Below are positions 41,543-50,172 of a stretch of DNA of 55,724 nucleotides, one piece after another (position 1 is the first letter of the stretch; each line of letters starts with the position of its first letter). The notes beneath the pieces are model-generated. The model was not told the DNA's origin and did not search any database. It saw only the letters and a list, made by a program, of their open reading frames with translations. The translations under genes were made by a program, and so were the position numbers. The stretch is from Amycolatopsis acidicola. GTDB taxonomy: Bacteria; Actinomycetota; Actinomycetes; Mycobacteriales; Pseudonocardiaceae. The stretch spans positions 1 through 55,724 of the forward strand of contig NZ_VMNW02000057.1 of the NCBI RefSeq assembly GCF_007713735.2, written 5' to 3'.

Positions 41543-41899
41543 GTGCGGATCGGCGAGCTGGCCAGGCGGACCGGGGTGAGCGAACGCTCGTTGCGCTACT
41601 ACGAGCAGCAGGGCATCCTCACCGCGGAGCGGACCGAAGGCGGGCAGCGCCGGTACCCGGATAGCGCGGTGGACCGGGTGATCCGGATCCAGGAACTGTT
41701 CGCGGCCGGGGTGTCCAGCGCCAAGATCAAGCAGCTGCTGCCGTGCCTGCGTGACGCCGACGGCGGCCCGTCCGAGAAGGCCGACGGGCAGCTGGTGCGC
41801 GACCTGCGCGCGGAGCGAGACCGGATCGATCGCATGGTCGCCGACCTGCTGCGTTCGCGCGAGGTGCTGGACGGGGTGATCAGGGCCGCGGCGGAATGA
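41543..41899 (+). CDS. MerR family transcriptional regulator
   Basis: A 118-residue regulator. The N-terminal winged helix RIGELARRTGVSERSLRYYE is canonical; RRYPDSAVDRVIRIQ continues, and the C-terminal half is a coiled-coil dimer helix (LRAERDRIDRMVADLL). There is no metal-binding cysteine pattern, so it likely senses small molecules or redox. GTG start with GGAGG upstream. It overlaps the 3' end of gpgS on the other strand by 20 bases. Confidence 0.93.
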   Translation: MRIGELARRTGVSERSLRYYEQQGILTAERTEGGQRRYPDSAVDRVIRIQELFAAGVSSAKIKQLLPCLRDADGGPSEKADGQLVRDLRAERDRIDRMVADLLRSREVLDGVIRAAAE

Positions 41900-42818
41900 G
41901 CCCGGCCTTCGCCTCGGCGAACGGCGGTCGCTCCACGGTCTGCACGTGCGCGGTCCGCGGCATCCACTCGCCCATGACCTGGGCGAACTGGGTGATCGTG
42001 TCCTCCTGGCCGCCCACGTCGTGGCGGCGCAGCACGCAGCCGAGGATCTCCCTGGCCATCACCCCGAGCTCCAGCAGCGAACGGTTGCGGTGCTTGCGGA
42101 CGCCGAGGTTCACCTGCGCCAGCCCGGCCAGCCCGAACCGCCGGAAAGCGTCCACCAGCAGCCCGATCTCCACCCCGTAGCCGGGCGCGAACGGCACGGA
42201 CTCGAGGAACGAGCGGGTGGCCGCGTACTCGCCGCCGAGCGGCTGGATGATCCCGGACAGCTCCGGCCACAACGCGGCGAGCACGGGCCGGGCCAGCAGT
42301 TCGGTGACCCGGCCGCCCCCGGTTTCGGTCTGCGCGCCCTCCATCCGCAGCGGCCGCCGGTAGAACCCCTTGACCAGGTTGACTTTCCGGTCCAGCAGCA
42401 GTGGCCCGAGCAGGCCGGGCACGAACCCGGGATCCGGCTCCACCAGGTCCGAGTCCACGAACACGATCACGTCCCCGGACGTCGCGCCGAGGGACCGCCA
42501 CAGGACCTCGCCTTTCCCTGGCTGCGGCGGCAAATCGGGCAGGACGTCGTCGCGGTGCACCACGCGCGCGCCGGCGGCGGCCGCGACCGCGGCGGTGCGG
42601 TCGGTGGAGGCGGAGTCCATCACGACCAGCTCGTCGACCAGCGAACCGAGCAGCGGGACCACCGACGCGACGACGCCGCCGACGGTGGCCTCCTCGTTCA
42701 GCGCGGGCAGTACGACGCTGACCACGCGCCCGTCCTTCGCGGCGGTGAGCTCGTCGATCGTCCAAGCGGGCCGCTGCCACGTGTTGCGGCCGAACCAGGA
42801 CGCGGTTTCCGGGTGCAT
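41880..42818 (-). CDS. gpgS: glucosyl-3-phosphoglycerate synthase
   Basis: A 312-residue GT81 glycosyltransferase. Conserved features are VSVVLPALNEEATVG, MDSASTDRT, PGKGEVLWRS, the metal motif FVDSDLV and IIQPLGGEYA. It transfers glucose from a nucleotide sugar to 3-phosphoglycerate, the first step to glucosylglycerate, used in methylglucose lipopolysaccharide or as a solute. ATG 42818 (MHPETASWF) gives the usual length; the frame extending upstream is rejected. A terminator from the catalase gene separates the two. Confidence 0.93.
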   Translation of the reverse strand: MHPETASWFGRNTWQRPAWTIDELTAAKDGRVVSVVLPALNEEATVGGVVASVVPLLGSLVDELVVMDSASTDRTAAVAAAAGARVVHRDDVLPDLPPQPGKGEVLWRSLGATSGDVIVFVDSDLVEPDPGFVPGLLGPLLLDRKVNLVKGFYRRPLRMEGAQTETGGGRVTELLARPVLAALWPELSGIIQPLGGEYAATRSFLESVPFAPGYGVEIGLLVDAFRRFGLAGLAQVNLGVRKHRNRSLLELGVMAREILGCVLRRHDVGGQEDTITQFAQVMGEWMPRTAHVQTVERPPFAEAKAGLIPPRP

Positions 42819-42885
42819 ACCCGCCAGTATTTCATTCGCCCGGCGCGGATCTCCCCCGCCGCACCCGGGTCCATTGTGGACACAG

Positions 42886-42914
42886 CGAAGGCCCGCCTCG
42901 CGGGCGGGCCTTCG
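42886..42914 (-). terminator. intrinsic terminator of the catalase gene
   Basis: A 12-bp stem CGAAGGCCCGCC (42886-42897) with 42903-42914, loop TCGCG, placed 13 bases beyond the catalase stop. No long T-run follows, as is usual in this group. Confidence 0.8.
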
Positions 42915-42927
42915 CGCGGCCGGGAAA

Positions 42928-44391
42928 TCAGCCCTGCTGCCCCTTCCGCACCCCGGCTTCGATGCGGTCGCCGAGGTCTTTGTCCACAGTGCGCCAGTAC
43001 TCGAAAGCACGCTGCAGCACCGGTTCCGTCACCCGGTTCAGCAGATGCCCGACGACGTTGCCCACCAGCCGCTCACGCGCGGCGTCGTCGAGGACTTCGC
43101 GGACCATCGTGCCCGCCTGGCCCCAGTCGTCGTCCTGCTCGCGCAGGGCGTACGCGGTGCGGACCATCTCGCCGTCGGCCTCCCAGCCCGCGGGCGTGCC
43201 GTACCGCTGGGTGTCCGCCGCCGGGCCGCCCTTGGAGTTCGGCGCGTAGACCGGGTCCGACACGTTCTCGTACCGCATGTGCCCGTCCTTCGAGTAGCTG
43301 TGCACGGGCGACTTCGGGCGGTTGACGGGCAGCTGCTTGTAGTTCGCGCCGATCCGGTAGCGGTGCGCGTCCGGATAGGAGAACAGCCTGCCCAGCAGCA
43401 TCTTGTCCGGGCTCGGCCCGATTCCCGGCACCAGGTTGCTCGGCTCGAACGCGGCCTGCTCGATCTCCGCGTGGTAGTCGGCCGGGTTGCGGTCCAGCGT
43501 CATCTTCCCGACCTCGATCAGCGGGTAGTCGCCGTGCGGCCACACCTTCGTCAGGTCGAACGGGTTGAACCGGTAGGTCTTGGCGTCCTCGAACGGCATG
43601 ATCTGCACGTGCAGCGTCCAGCTCGGGTACTCGCCGCGCTCGATCGCCTCGAACAGATCACGCGTGTGGTAGTCGGTGTCCTTCGCCGCCATCTGGTCGG
43701 CCTCGTCCTGGGTGAAGAACTCGATGCCCTGGTCGGTCTTGAAGTGGTACTTGACCCAGAACTTCGCGCCCTCGGCGTTGACCCACATGTAGGTGTGCGA
43801 GCTGTAGCCGTTCATGTGGCGCCAGGTCCGCGGGATACCGCGGTCGCCCATCAGCCAGGTCACCTGGTGCGCCGACTCCGGCGAGAGCGTCCAGAAGTCC
43901 CACTGCATGTCGTGGTCGCGCAGGTTGTTGTCGGCACGGCGTTTCTGCGAGCGGATGAAGTGCTGGAACTTCATCGGGTCGCGCACGAAGAACACCGGGG
44001 TGTTGTTGCCGACCATGTCGTAGTTGCCCTCGGTGGTGTAGAACTTCACCGCGAACCCGCGCGGGTCGCGCCAGGTGTCGGGGCTGCCCCGCTCGCCGGC
44101 CACGGACGAAAACCGGGCCACCAGCTCGGTTTCCACGCCGGGCTGGAACACCGCCGCCCTGGTGTACGCGCTCACGTCGTTCGTCACCCGGAACCGGCCG
44201 AAGGCCCCGCCGCCCTTGGCGTGCGGCTGCCGCTCGGGCACCCGCTCGCGGTTGAACTGGGCCATCTGCTCGATGAGGTAGTGATCCTGCAGCAGGATCG
44301 GGCCGTCGGAGCCGACGGTGAGCGAATGCTCGTCGCTCTCGACCGGGATCCCGGCGTCATCCGTGGTCGGCCGTGGTTCGGTCTGGGTCAT
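42928..44391 (-). CDS. katA: monofunctional heme catalase
   Basis: A 487-residue small-subunit (clade 3-like) catalase. The distal histidine is in QPHAKGGGAFGRF, the distal asparagine in VGNNTPVFFVRD, and the proximal heme tyrosine in RLFSYPDAHRYR. It degrades hydrogen peroxide in the cytoplasm. ATG 44391 overlaps the Fur-family stop by 4 bases, so it is translated with its likely regulator. A hairpin follows the stop. Confidence 0.97.
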   Translation of the reverse strand: MTQTEPRPTTDDAGIPVESDEHSLTVGSDGPILLQDHYLIEQMAQFNRERVPERQPHAKGGGAFGRFRVTNDVSAYTRAAVFQPGVETELVARFSSVAGERGSPDTWRDPRGFAVKFYTTEGNYDMVGNNTPVFFVRDPMKFQHFIRSQKRRADNNLRDHDMQWDFWTLSPESAHQVTWLMGDRGIPRTWRHMNGYSSHTYMWVNAEGAKFWVKYHFKTDQGIEFFTQDEADQMAAKDTDYHTRDLFEAIERGEYPSWTLHVQIMPFEDAKTYRFNPFDLTKVWPHGDYPLIEVGKMTLDRNPADYHAEIEQAAFEPSNLVPGIGPSPDKMLLGRLFSYPDAHRYRIGANYKQLPVNRPKSPVHSYSKDGHMRYENVSDPVYAPNSKGGPAADTQRYGTPAGWEADGEMVRTAYALREQDDDWGQAGTMVREVLDDAARERLVGNVVGHLLNRVTEPVLQRAFEYWRTVDKDLGDRIEAGVRKGQQG

Positions 44392-44843
44392 GGTCCCTCC
44401 TCGTGGTGGTTTTCCGCGCAGCCGGGGCAACGGCCCCAGAACACCACCTCGGCCTCCTCGAGCCGGAACCCGTGGGTGTCGCCGGGTGTCAGGCAGGGCC
44501 GGGCGCCGCTGAGGCAGTCGACGTCCTCGGTCCGGCCGCACCGGCGGCACACGAGGTGGTGGTGGTTGTCCCCGGCACGGCGTTCGAACCGGGCCGGGTG
44601 ACCGGGCAACTCGATTTTCCTGAGCAGGCCCGCCTTCGTGCAGACCGCGAGCACGTCGTAGAGCCCCTGGGTGGACACCGAACCCAGGTACGGGCGTACT
44701 CCGGCGCCGATGCTGTCCACTGTGGAATGGGGATGGCCCGCCAGCCAGGCGAGCACCGCGCGCCGTGGCCCGGTGACCCGCAGACCGGCCCGCCGCAGCG
44801 CCGCGAGCGCCGCGCCGCCGGGGTCGATCGACGGGAAAGCCAT
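44388..44843 (-). CDS. furA: Fur family regulator (FurA/CatR-like)
   Basis: A 151-residue Fur-type repressor: winged helix through RVTGPRRAVLAWLAGHPHSTVD, the metal region DNHHHLVCRRCG and a second zinc pair CPGC near the end. In actinomycetes this gene precedes katG or catA and acts as a peroxide-sensing repressor whose oxidised form releases the operon. The ATGA overlap with the catalase supports this. The 78-bp leader 44844-44921 holds GATCTGGAGTCAGTCAAGTC, but I cannot define a box. Confidence 0.93.
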   Translation of the reverse strand: MAFPSIDPGGAALAALRRAGLRVTGPRRAVLAWLAGHPHSTVDSIGAGVRPYLGSVSTQGLYDVLAVCTKAGLLRKIELPGHPARFERRAGDNHHHLVCRRCGRTEDVDCLSGARPCLTPGDTHGFRLEEAEVVFWGRCPGCAENHHEEGP

Positions 44844-44921
44844 CCCGGGCCACCCTCCCTCCTGATCTGGAGTCAGTCAAGTCAAGGGTTGCCCGGTGGC
44901 GGCCGCGTCAAACCAGCCCGA

Positions 44922-45653
44922 TCAGGCGATCCCGCCGTTGGCGAAAAGCACCTGGCCGTTGACCCAGCGGCCGGGGCCGGCGAGGAAGGCCACAGCTTCG
45001 GCGATGTCCTCGGGGCTGCCGAGGCGTTCGAGCGGCGGCTGCGCGGCGAGCCGGTCGATCACGGCCTGGTCCTTCCCGTCGAGGAACAACGGGGTGGCCG
45101 TCGGCCCCGGCGCCACCGCGTTGACCGTGACGTCGCGCCCGCGCATTTCCCGCGCCAGCACCAAAGTCATCGCCTCGACCGCGCCCTTGCTGGCCGCGTA
45201 CCCGGCGTACTCCGGGAAGGCGAGCCGGGTGACCGAGGTGGAGAAGTTGACGATCGCGCCCCCGTCGCGGATGCGGCGGGCCGCCTGCTGTGCCACCACG
45301 AACGTGCCTCGGATGTTGACGCGGTGCATCCGGTCGAGGTCGTCGAGCGAGAATTCGGCGACGGGGCCGAGTAGCATGATCCCGGCGGTGTTGACCACGA
45401 CGTCGACGCCGCCGAAGGCCGCCTCGGCCGCGTCGAACGCCGCGGACATGTCGCTCTCCTCGGCGACGTCCCCGCCGACCGCGATGGCGTGCCCGCCCGC
45501 CTGCTCGATCGCGGTGACGACCTCGTCGGCCCTGCTCTTGTTGCCCGCGTAGTGCACGGCGACGGCCATCCCGTCGGCGGCGAGCCGCTCGGCGACCGCG
45601 CGGCCGATGCCGCCGGAGCCGCCCAGGACCAGCGCGCTTCTCTTGCCGGACAT
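44922..45653 (-). CDS. SDR family oxidoreductase
   Basis: A 243-residue classical SDR: LGGSGGIG cofactor loop, YAGNKSRADEVV (NADPH-type basic residues after beta 2), NTAGIM, NFSTS and YAASK. The ATG at 45653 follows AAGGAGGAAG. It diverges from the TetR at 45730, which probably represses it. This pairing is common for stress-induced reductases of unknown substrate. Confidence 0.92.
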   Translation of the reverse strand: MSGKRSALVLGGSGGIGRAVAERLAADGMAVAVHYAGNKSRADEVVTAIEQAGGHAIAVGGDVAEESDMSAAFDAAEAAFGGVDVVVNTAGIMLLGPVAEFSLDDLDRMHRVNIRGTFVVAQQAARRIRDGGAIVNFSTSVTRLAFPEYAGYAASKGAVEAMTLVLAREMRGRDVTVNAVAPGPTATPLFLDGKDQAVIDRLAAQPPLERLGSPEDIAEAVAFLAGPGRWVNGQVLFANGGIA

Positions 45654-45678
45654 GACTTCCTCCTTCTTGTGGACGCTG

Positions 45679-45703
45679 CGTTCATTTAAGCACTTTGTGA
45701 ACG
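45679..45703. promoter_or_regulatory. candidate TetR operator CGTTCA-N13-TGAACG
   Basis: Perfect 6-bp inverted repeat in the 76-bp gap between the divergent SDR and TetR genes, overlapping A+T-rich sequence. Position suggests control of both genes by the TetR. Confidence 0.55.
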
Positions 45704-45729
45704 GGTCGTCCATATGTCAGGCTGGGCCG

Positions 45730-46311
45730 GTGGAGAAACGAGGACGGGGCCGCCGGCCCGCGGCGCAGGTGCGGGGCGAGATCCTGGACGCCGCCGGCAA
45801 GCTGCTGCTGGACGAGGGCATGGGCGCGTTCACCATCGAGCGGGTCGCGGCCGAGGCCGGCGCGAGCAAGACCACCATCTACAAGTGGTGGGCGTCGAAG
45901 GGCGCGCTGGCGCTGGACGGGTACTTCCACGCCGTCGAGTCCACGCTGGCCTTCCCCGATACCGGCGACATCGAACGCGATCTGCTCACCCAGATCCGCG
46001 CGTTCGCCCGGCTGCTCACCCGGACGCGGGCCGGGCGGGTGATCGCGGAGCTGATCGGCCAGGCGCAGACGGACGAGGACCTCGCCGCCGCGTTGCTGGA
46101 GCACTATTCCGGGCCACGGCGGCAACTGGCGGTGGCCGCGATGGAACGCGCCAGGGAGCGCGGGGAACTGGCCGCCGGCGTGGACTTCGAGGTGGTGGTG
46201 GACCAGTTGTGGGGCGCCTGCTACCACCGGCTGCTGCTGCCGAACCTGCCGATCACGGAGAAGTTCGCGACCTCGCTGGTGCGCAATGTGCTGCGCGGGA
46301 TCCGGGCCTGA
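45730..46311 (+). CDS. TetR family transcriptional regulator
   Basis: A 193-residue regulator: GEILDAAGKLLLDEGMGAFTIERVAAEAGASKTTIYKWWASKG is the DNA-binding part in pieces (residues about 15-55), with the TIYKWW variant of the recognition end. The ligand domain resembles the TetR_C_16/AefR-like group. GTG 45730 is chosen by family length. It is divergent from the SDR at 44922 and convergent, 3 bases apart, with the next TetR. Confidence 0.9.
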   Translation: MEKRGRGRRPAAQVRGEILDAAGKLLLDEGMGAFTIERVAAEAGASKTTIYKWWASKGALALDGYFHAVESTLAFPDTGDIERDLLTQIRAFARLLTRTRAGRVIAELIGQAQTDEDLAAALLEHYSGPRRQLAVAAMERARERGELAAGVDFEVVVDQLWGACYHRLLLPNLPITEKFATSLVRNVLRGIRA

Positions 46312-46314
46312 TCC

Positions 46315-46932
46315 TCAGTGCCGCCCGGTGAGGTAGCGGGTCAGCATCGCGACGATCTCGTTCTCCAGCCGCACGGGGTCGGCGGGCCGCGGCGAGGCGA
46401 TCAGCGGGTGCACGACGAAATGCATCAGCGCGATCACCAGCCGGGTCGCGGTTTCGACGTCGGCGACCCGGACTTCGGGGTGGTTTTCGAACAGGGCACG
46501 GAAGTAGTCCACCTCCGCCTGCTGGTAGGAGGTGATCTGGTCGACGAGCGCGGTGGGGCCGGGCGCCCGTTCCATCATCAGCCGCAGCAGTTCCGGGTCG
46601 TCGCGGTGGTTTTCGATCGAGGCGCGGACGAAGAGGCGGAGGAGGTCTTCGAGCGACCGCGGCAGCTCGCGGTCCCGCAGGTCCTCGAGCGCCGTGCGGC
46701 CTTCGGCGAGGTGGCGGGTGAGCAGTTCGAGCAGGATCGCGTCCTTGTTCGGGAAGTACTGGTACAGCGAGCCGATCGAGATCCGGGCCCGTTCGGCGAT
46801 GCGGTTCGTGGTGACCGCGGCGTAGCCGTGCTCGGTGAAAACGTGAGCAGCCGCGTCGAGGATCCGTTGCCGGGTGAGCTCCGCGCGCACCTGGCGTGGC
46901 TGTTTACGAGGCTGAAGCCTGCGCTCGTCCAC
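46315..46932 (-). CDS. TetR family transcriptional regulator
   Basis: A 205-residue regulator with RQRILDAAAHVFTEHGYAAV and ISIGSLYQYFPNKDAI DNA-binding segments and a helical C-terminal domain. GTG 46932 follows GGAGG; a TTG 30 bases earlier is possible. It diverges from the PPOX/reductase operon at 47059 with an 18-bp palindrome between them. Confidence 0.9.
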   Translation of the reverse strand: MDERRLQPRKQPRQVRAELTRQRILDAAAHVFTEHGYAAVTTNRIAERARISIGSLYQYFPNKDAILLELLTRHLAEGRTALEDLRDRELPRSLEDLLRLFVRASIENHRDDPELLRLMMERAPGPTALVDQITSYQQAEVDYFRALFENHPEVRVADVETATRLVIALMHFVVHPLIASPRPADPVRLENEIVAMLTRYLTGRH

Positions 46933-46984
46933 GGGGCCGCTCCCTCCTTTCCGCGTCGCCAAAAGCGAGTAGCGCGCGAACTGA

Positions 46985-47002
46985 ACAATTGCTCATAATT
47001 GT
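46985..47002. promoter_or_regulatory. candidate TetR operator ACAATT-N6-AATTGT
   Basis: Perfect 6-bp inverted repeat in an A+T-rich island midway between the TetR (46932) and PPOX (47059) starts. The length of 18 bp suits a TetR dimer. Confidence 0.6.
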
Positions 47003-47058
47003 GCCATGACCTGCGATGTCGCGGGAATCGACGAGGATCCGAAGGGAAGGGAGCCGCC

Positions 47059-47688
47059 ATGACGCACGCCCGCGTCCGGCCGCGGCCCGTCGCGCCTGCC
47101 GAGGTCAGGGCCAGGCTGGGCGAGCCGGAGACGATACTGAAGGACAAGAAGAAGGACCGCGTCGACGAGTCCGCGCGCCGGTTCATCGCCCACTCGCCGT
47201 TCCTCACGCTCGCGACGGCGGACGCGGCGGGAAACCTGGACTGCTCGCCCCGCGGCGACTACCCGGGCTTCGTGAAGGTGCTCGACGAGCACACGCTCGC
47301 GATCCCGGACCGGCCGGGCAACAGGATCGCCGACTCGTTCGGCAACCTCGCCGAGAACCCCAAGGCGGGCCTGCTGTTCCTGGTGCCGGGGATGCGGGAA
47401 ACCCTGCGGGTCAACGGCCGCGCCTATCCGACCGACGAACCCGGGGTGCTCGCCCGGATGCAGGCCGAGGCGCGGGAACCGGTGCTGGCCATCGTGGTCG
47501 AGGTGGCCGAGGTGTACTTCCACTGTGGACGCGCGCTGCTCCGCTCGCGGTTGTGGGATCCGGCGAGCCAGGCGCTGGCGGACGAGATGCCTTCGATCGG
47601 CGAGCTGGTGGCCACGCAGCTCGGCTCGGACATCGATCCCGCCGTGCTCGAGCAGGCTCTCGAAGCCGGTTACCGCGAGCTGTACTGA
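47059..47688 (+). CDS. PPOX-class FMN flavoprotein (MSMEG_1061-like)
   Basis: A 209-residue split-barrel flavoprotein. RFIAHSPFLTLATADAAG, CSPRGDYPGFVKV and PDRPGNRIADSFGNL are the FMN-binding stretches of this subgroup. Members reduce or oxidise small molecules with F420 or FMN; FMN is more likely here. AAGGGAG precedes ATG 47059. It is 12 bases ahead of the PDR-type reductase, so that reductase may supply its electrons (inference). Confidence 0.9.
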   Translation: MTHARVRPRPVAPAEVRARLGEPETILKDKKKDRVDESARRFIAHSPFLTLATADAAGNLDCSPRGDYPGFVKVLDEHTLAIPDRPGNRIADSFGNLAENPKAGLLFLVPGMRETLRVNGRAYPTDEPGVLARMQAEAREPVLAIVVEVAEVYFHCGRALLRSRLWDPASQALADEMPSIGELVATQLGSDIDPAVLEQALEAGYRELY

Positions 47689-47700
47689 CGGGGGTTTTCC

Positions 47701-48609
47701 ATGCAGCACACGGTCATCGACCGGATCGAGCCGATCGCCGACGACGTGGTTTCGGTGGCTCTGCGCGGCGCGGACGGGCCGCTCGCGCCGTGGCAGCCGG
47801 GGGCGCACATCGATCTCGCGCTGCCGAACTGGCTGGTGCGCCAGTACTCCCTGTGCGGTGACCCGGCCGATCGCGAGCGCTACCAGGTCGCGGTGCGGCA
47901 CGAGCGGCTCAGCCGGGGTGGCTCGGAGTACGTGCACCTGTTCTTGCGTGCCGGTCGTCCCCTCGAAGTTTCCTTGCCCCGCAACCACTTCCCGCTGGCG
48001 CTAGCGCCGGAGTACCTGTTCGTCGCGGGCGGGATCGGCATCACGCCCCTTCGCCCGATGCTGCGTTCGGTGGTGGAAGCGGGCGCCAAGGCGACCCTCG
48101 TGTATGTGGGCAGGTCGCGCGCGGCCATGCCGTTCGCGGACGAACTCCTTGCCACGTATGGCGATCTGGTGCGCCTCTTCGTGACCGGAGCGAACGGCAG
48201 GCCCGATTTCGGCGCGTTGGCAAGGGAACTCGGCCCGCGGGCGCACGTCTACTGCTGCGGCCCGGCCCCGATGCTCGACGCGGCCGAGGCGGCGTTCCCC
48301 GCCGGGCGCTTCCACGCCGAGCGATTCCGCCCCGTGCCAAGGACTTTCGGGCCGGACGAACCGTTCGAAGCCGTCTGTGCCCGCAGTGGACGGACGGTCG
48401 AAGTCCCGGCCGGCACATCCTTGCTGGACGCGCTGAACCACGCGGGTTGCCGCATTCCTTCCGGCTGCCGGGAAGGCGTGTGCGGCAGCTGCGAAATCTC
48501 CGTCGTCGAAGGCGAACCCGAACACCGCGACGACATCGGCGCGCCGCCCGGCCGGTGCTATCCCTGTGTTTCCCGTGCGCTCTCACCGCGGCTGGTTTTG
48601 GATCTGTGA
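47701..48609 (+). CDS. PDR/VanB family oxidoreductase (phthalate dioxygenase reductase-like)
   Basis: A 302-residue three-domain reductase: FMN domain with RQYSLCG, NAD domain with VAGGIGITPLRPML and YCCGPAPML, and a C-terminal plant-type [2Fe-2S] domain CREGVCGSCE plus CYPCVSRA. It moves electrons from NADH through FMN to an oxygenase or demethylase. No oxygenase is adjacent; the partner may be the PPOX protein upstream or an oxygenase elsewhere. Confidence 0.95.
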   Translation: MQHTVIDRIEPIADDVVSVALRGADGPLAPWQPGAHIDLALPNWLVRQYSLCGDPADRERYQVAVRHERLSRGGSEYVHLFLRAGRPLEVSLPRNHFPLALAPEYLFVAGGIGITPLRPMLRSVVEAGAKATLVYVGRSRAAMPFADELLATYGDLVRLFVTGANGRPDFGALARELGPRAHVYCCGPAPMLDAAEAAFPAGRFHAERFRPVPRTFGPDEPFEAVCARSGRTVEVPAGTSLLDALNHAGCRIPSGCREGVCGSCEISVVEGEPEHRDDIGAPPGRCYPCVSRALSPRLVLDL

Positions 48610-48628
48610 AAGGAGTCGAAGTTCGCGG

Positions 48629-49441
48629 TCAGGACAGGGGCCGGATCTCGATCTCGGCCAGTACGCCGTAGTGGTCGCTGAGCGGGGGATCGGTCAGTAC
48701 CACCTCGCAGCGGCGGACGTGGGCGGCCACCTCGGGGTGGTTGTGCCGCGAGCCGACCAGCACGTAGTCGATCCGGCGGGCGTGCGGCGACTGGCCCACG
48801 AGCGCGTCGACGACCGGCGCCGCCAGCGGGTTTTCGGTGGTCCAGGTGTGGCCCTCGCCGCCGTCGCCGCCGATCGTCCAGCTGTCGTGGTAGTGCACGC
48901 TGGTGCACTCGGACACGGCGCGGCCGGCGAGGAAGCGCATGCTGTCGGCGTCCGGCGTCGCGTCGAAATCCCCGGCGATCACGCTCGGCACGGGGCCGCG
49001 CAGCTTGGCGTCGAAGTCGGCGATCGCGCGCGCCTGCGCGAGCCGGGCGGCCTCGCTGTCCAGCCGCCACGTGGGTTTCACCGCGAGGAAGAGCAGATCC
49101 CCGCCGACGGGCAGCTTGATCGTGGCCGCGATCGCGCATTCCACCGAGTCGCCTTCGGGCAGCTCGACGGCCTCCACAGCGGACGGTTTCCACCGCGACG
49201 CGAGGGCCGTGCCCGCCTGGCGGGTCAGATCGTGGGGAGCGAGCAGATCTGTCTGGTGCACGGCGAAAAGATCGGTGCCCGCCAGCACCCGCGCCAGCTG
49301 TTCACGGCCGACTTCCTGCAGGGACACCAGATCCGGCCGCAGCGCGGCTATCGCGCCGGGCAGCAGCGGCTGCCGGAAGGCGGGGCCCTCGGTGTTCCAC
49401 ACGTTGAGGGTCAGCACGCGCAGGCTGAGACTCCGTTCCAC
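48629..49441 (-). CDS. endonuclease/exonuclease/phosphatase family protein
   Basis: A 270-residue DNase I-like metal hydrolase: LRVLTLNVWNT, metal glutamate in SLQEV, AGDFDATPDADS (Asp in place of the usual Asn after GDF), RIDYVLVG and SDHYGV. It is distinct from the one at 38744. The substrate is unknown. GTG start at 49441. It ends 19 bases from the PDR-type reductase stop. Confidence 0.9.
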   Translation of the reverse strand: MERSLSLRVLTLNVWNTEGPAFRQPLLPGAIAALRPDLVSLQEVGREQLARVLAGTDLFAVHQTDLLAPHDLTRQAGTALASRWKPSAVEAVELPEGDSVECAIAATIKLPVGGDLLFLAVKPTWRLDSEAARLAQARAIADFDAKLRGPVPSVIAGDFDATPDADSMRFLAGRAVSECTSVHYHDSWTIGGDGGEGHTWTTENPLAAPVVDALVGQSPHARRIDYVLVGSRHNHPEVAAHVRRCEVVLTDPPLSDHYGVLAEIEIRPLS

Positions 49442-49500
49442 GAAAAAGACGATACCAGTGTTCCGTCAGTCGAAACAGCGTCCTTTGTGGATCGACCCGC

Positions 49501-50010
49501 TCACGGGCCGAAGCGCACCACGACGGAGGTCCCTTTCGGACTCTGGGTTCCGGGGGGCGGGTTCTGCTGCGCGACCCGCCGCCCGTCCGGGGGCGTGGCC
49601 GGGTCGACTTCCAGTTTGAGCGAGGTCTTGCCCAGCGCGGTCGCGGCCTGGCTCTCGTCGAGGCCCGTCAGGTCCGGGACCGCTTCGGTGCCGATCGTGG
49701 CGTTCAGCAGGTCCTGCCGTGCCTGGTCCGAGGATTTGGCGGAAAAGTAGTAGGCGATCGCCGAGCCGACGCTCGCGGTGAGGCCACCGATCAAGGCGCT
49801 GCGCAGGCTCGTGTCGTTCACGGCGAAGGTGAAGGCCGTGAACATCACGAGCCCGAGCACGAGGCTGATCGCGATCCAGCTGCGCACCACGCTGCCGCCG
49901 TCGGCGCCGGGACCCGTCGCGCGCGCCAGGATCACGATCAGCCCGGCGCCCAGCACCGCGGCCGCCACGATCAGCACCACCAGCAACGTCTGGCCCCAGG
50001 ACAGCGTCAT
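49501..50010 (-). CDS. membrane protein with C-terminal PASTA domain
   Basis: A 169-residue protein. Hydrophobic segments cover about residues 8-30, 43-65 and 70-90. Residues about 105-169 form a single PASTA domain: VPDLTGLDESQAATALGK, NPPPGTQSPKGTSVVV. PASTA domains bind peptidoglycan fragments or beta-lactams in Ser/Thr kinases and PBPs, but there is no kinase or transpeptidase here. Possibly a cell-wall sensor. The gap 50011-50172 shows no clear site. Confidence 0.88.
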   Translation of the reverse strand: MTLSWGQTLLVVLIVAAAVLGAGLIVILARATGPGADGGSVVRSWIAISLVLGLVMFTAFTFAVNDTSLRSALIGGLTASVGSAIAYYFSAKSSDQARQDLLNATIGTEAVPDLTGLDESQAATALGKTSLKLEVDPATPPDGRRVAQQNPPPGTQSPKGTSVVVRFGP

Positions 50011-50172
50011 CGCTCCTCCGATCCCCGCCGGACAGCCAGGAACTCGCGCCGCCGCGGCCGGGTGTTACGCCTGCCCGCGTGGTTCACCGGAACGGTCCAC
50101 AGGTGCGGCCGGAGTGCGGCCGGTCACCACGGCGAGAGCGGGCCGCGGCCAGGAGCTATCGTCGGGAGCGAG

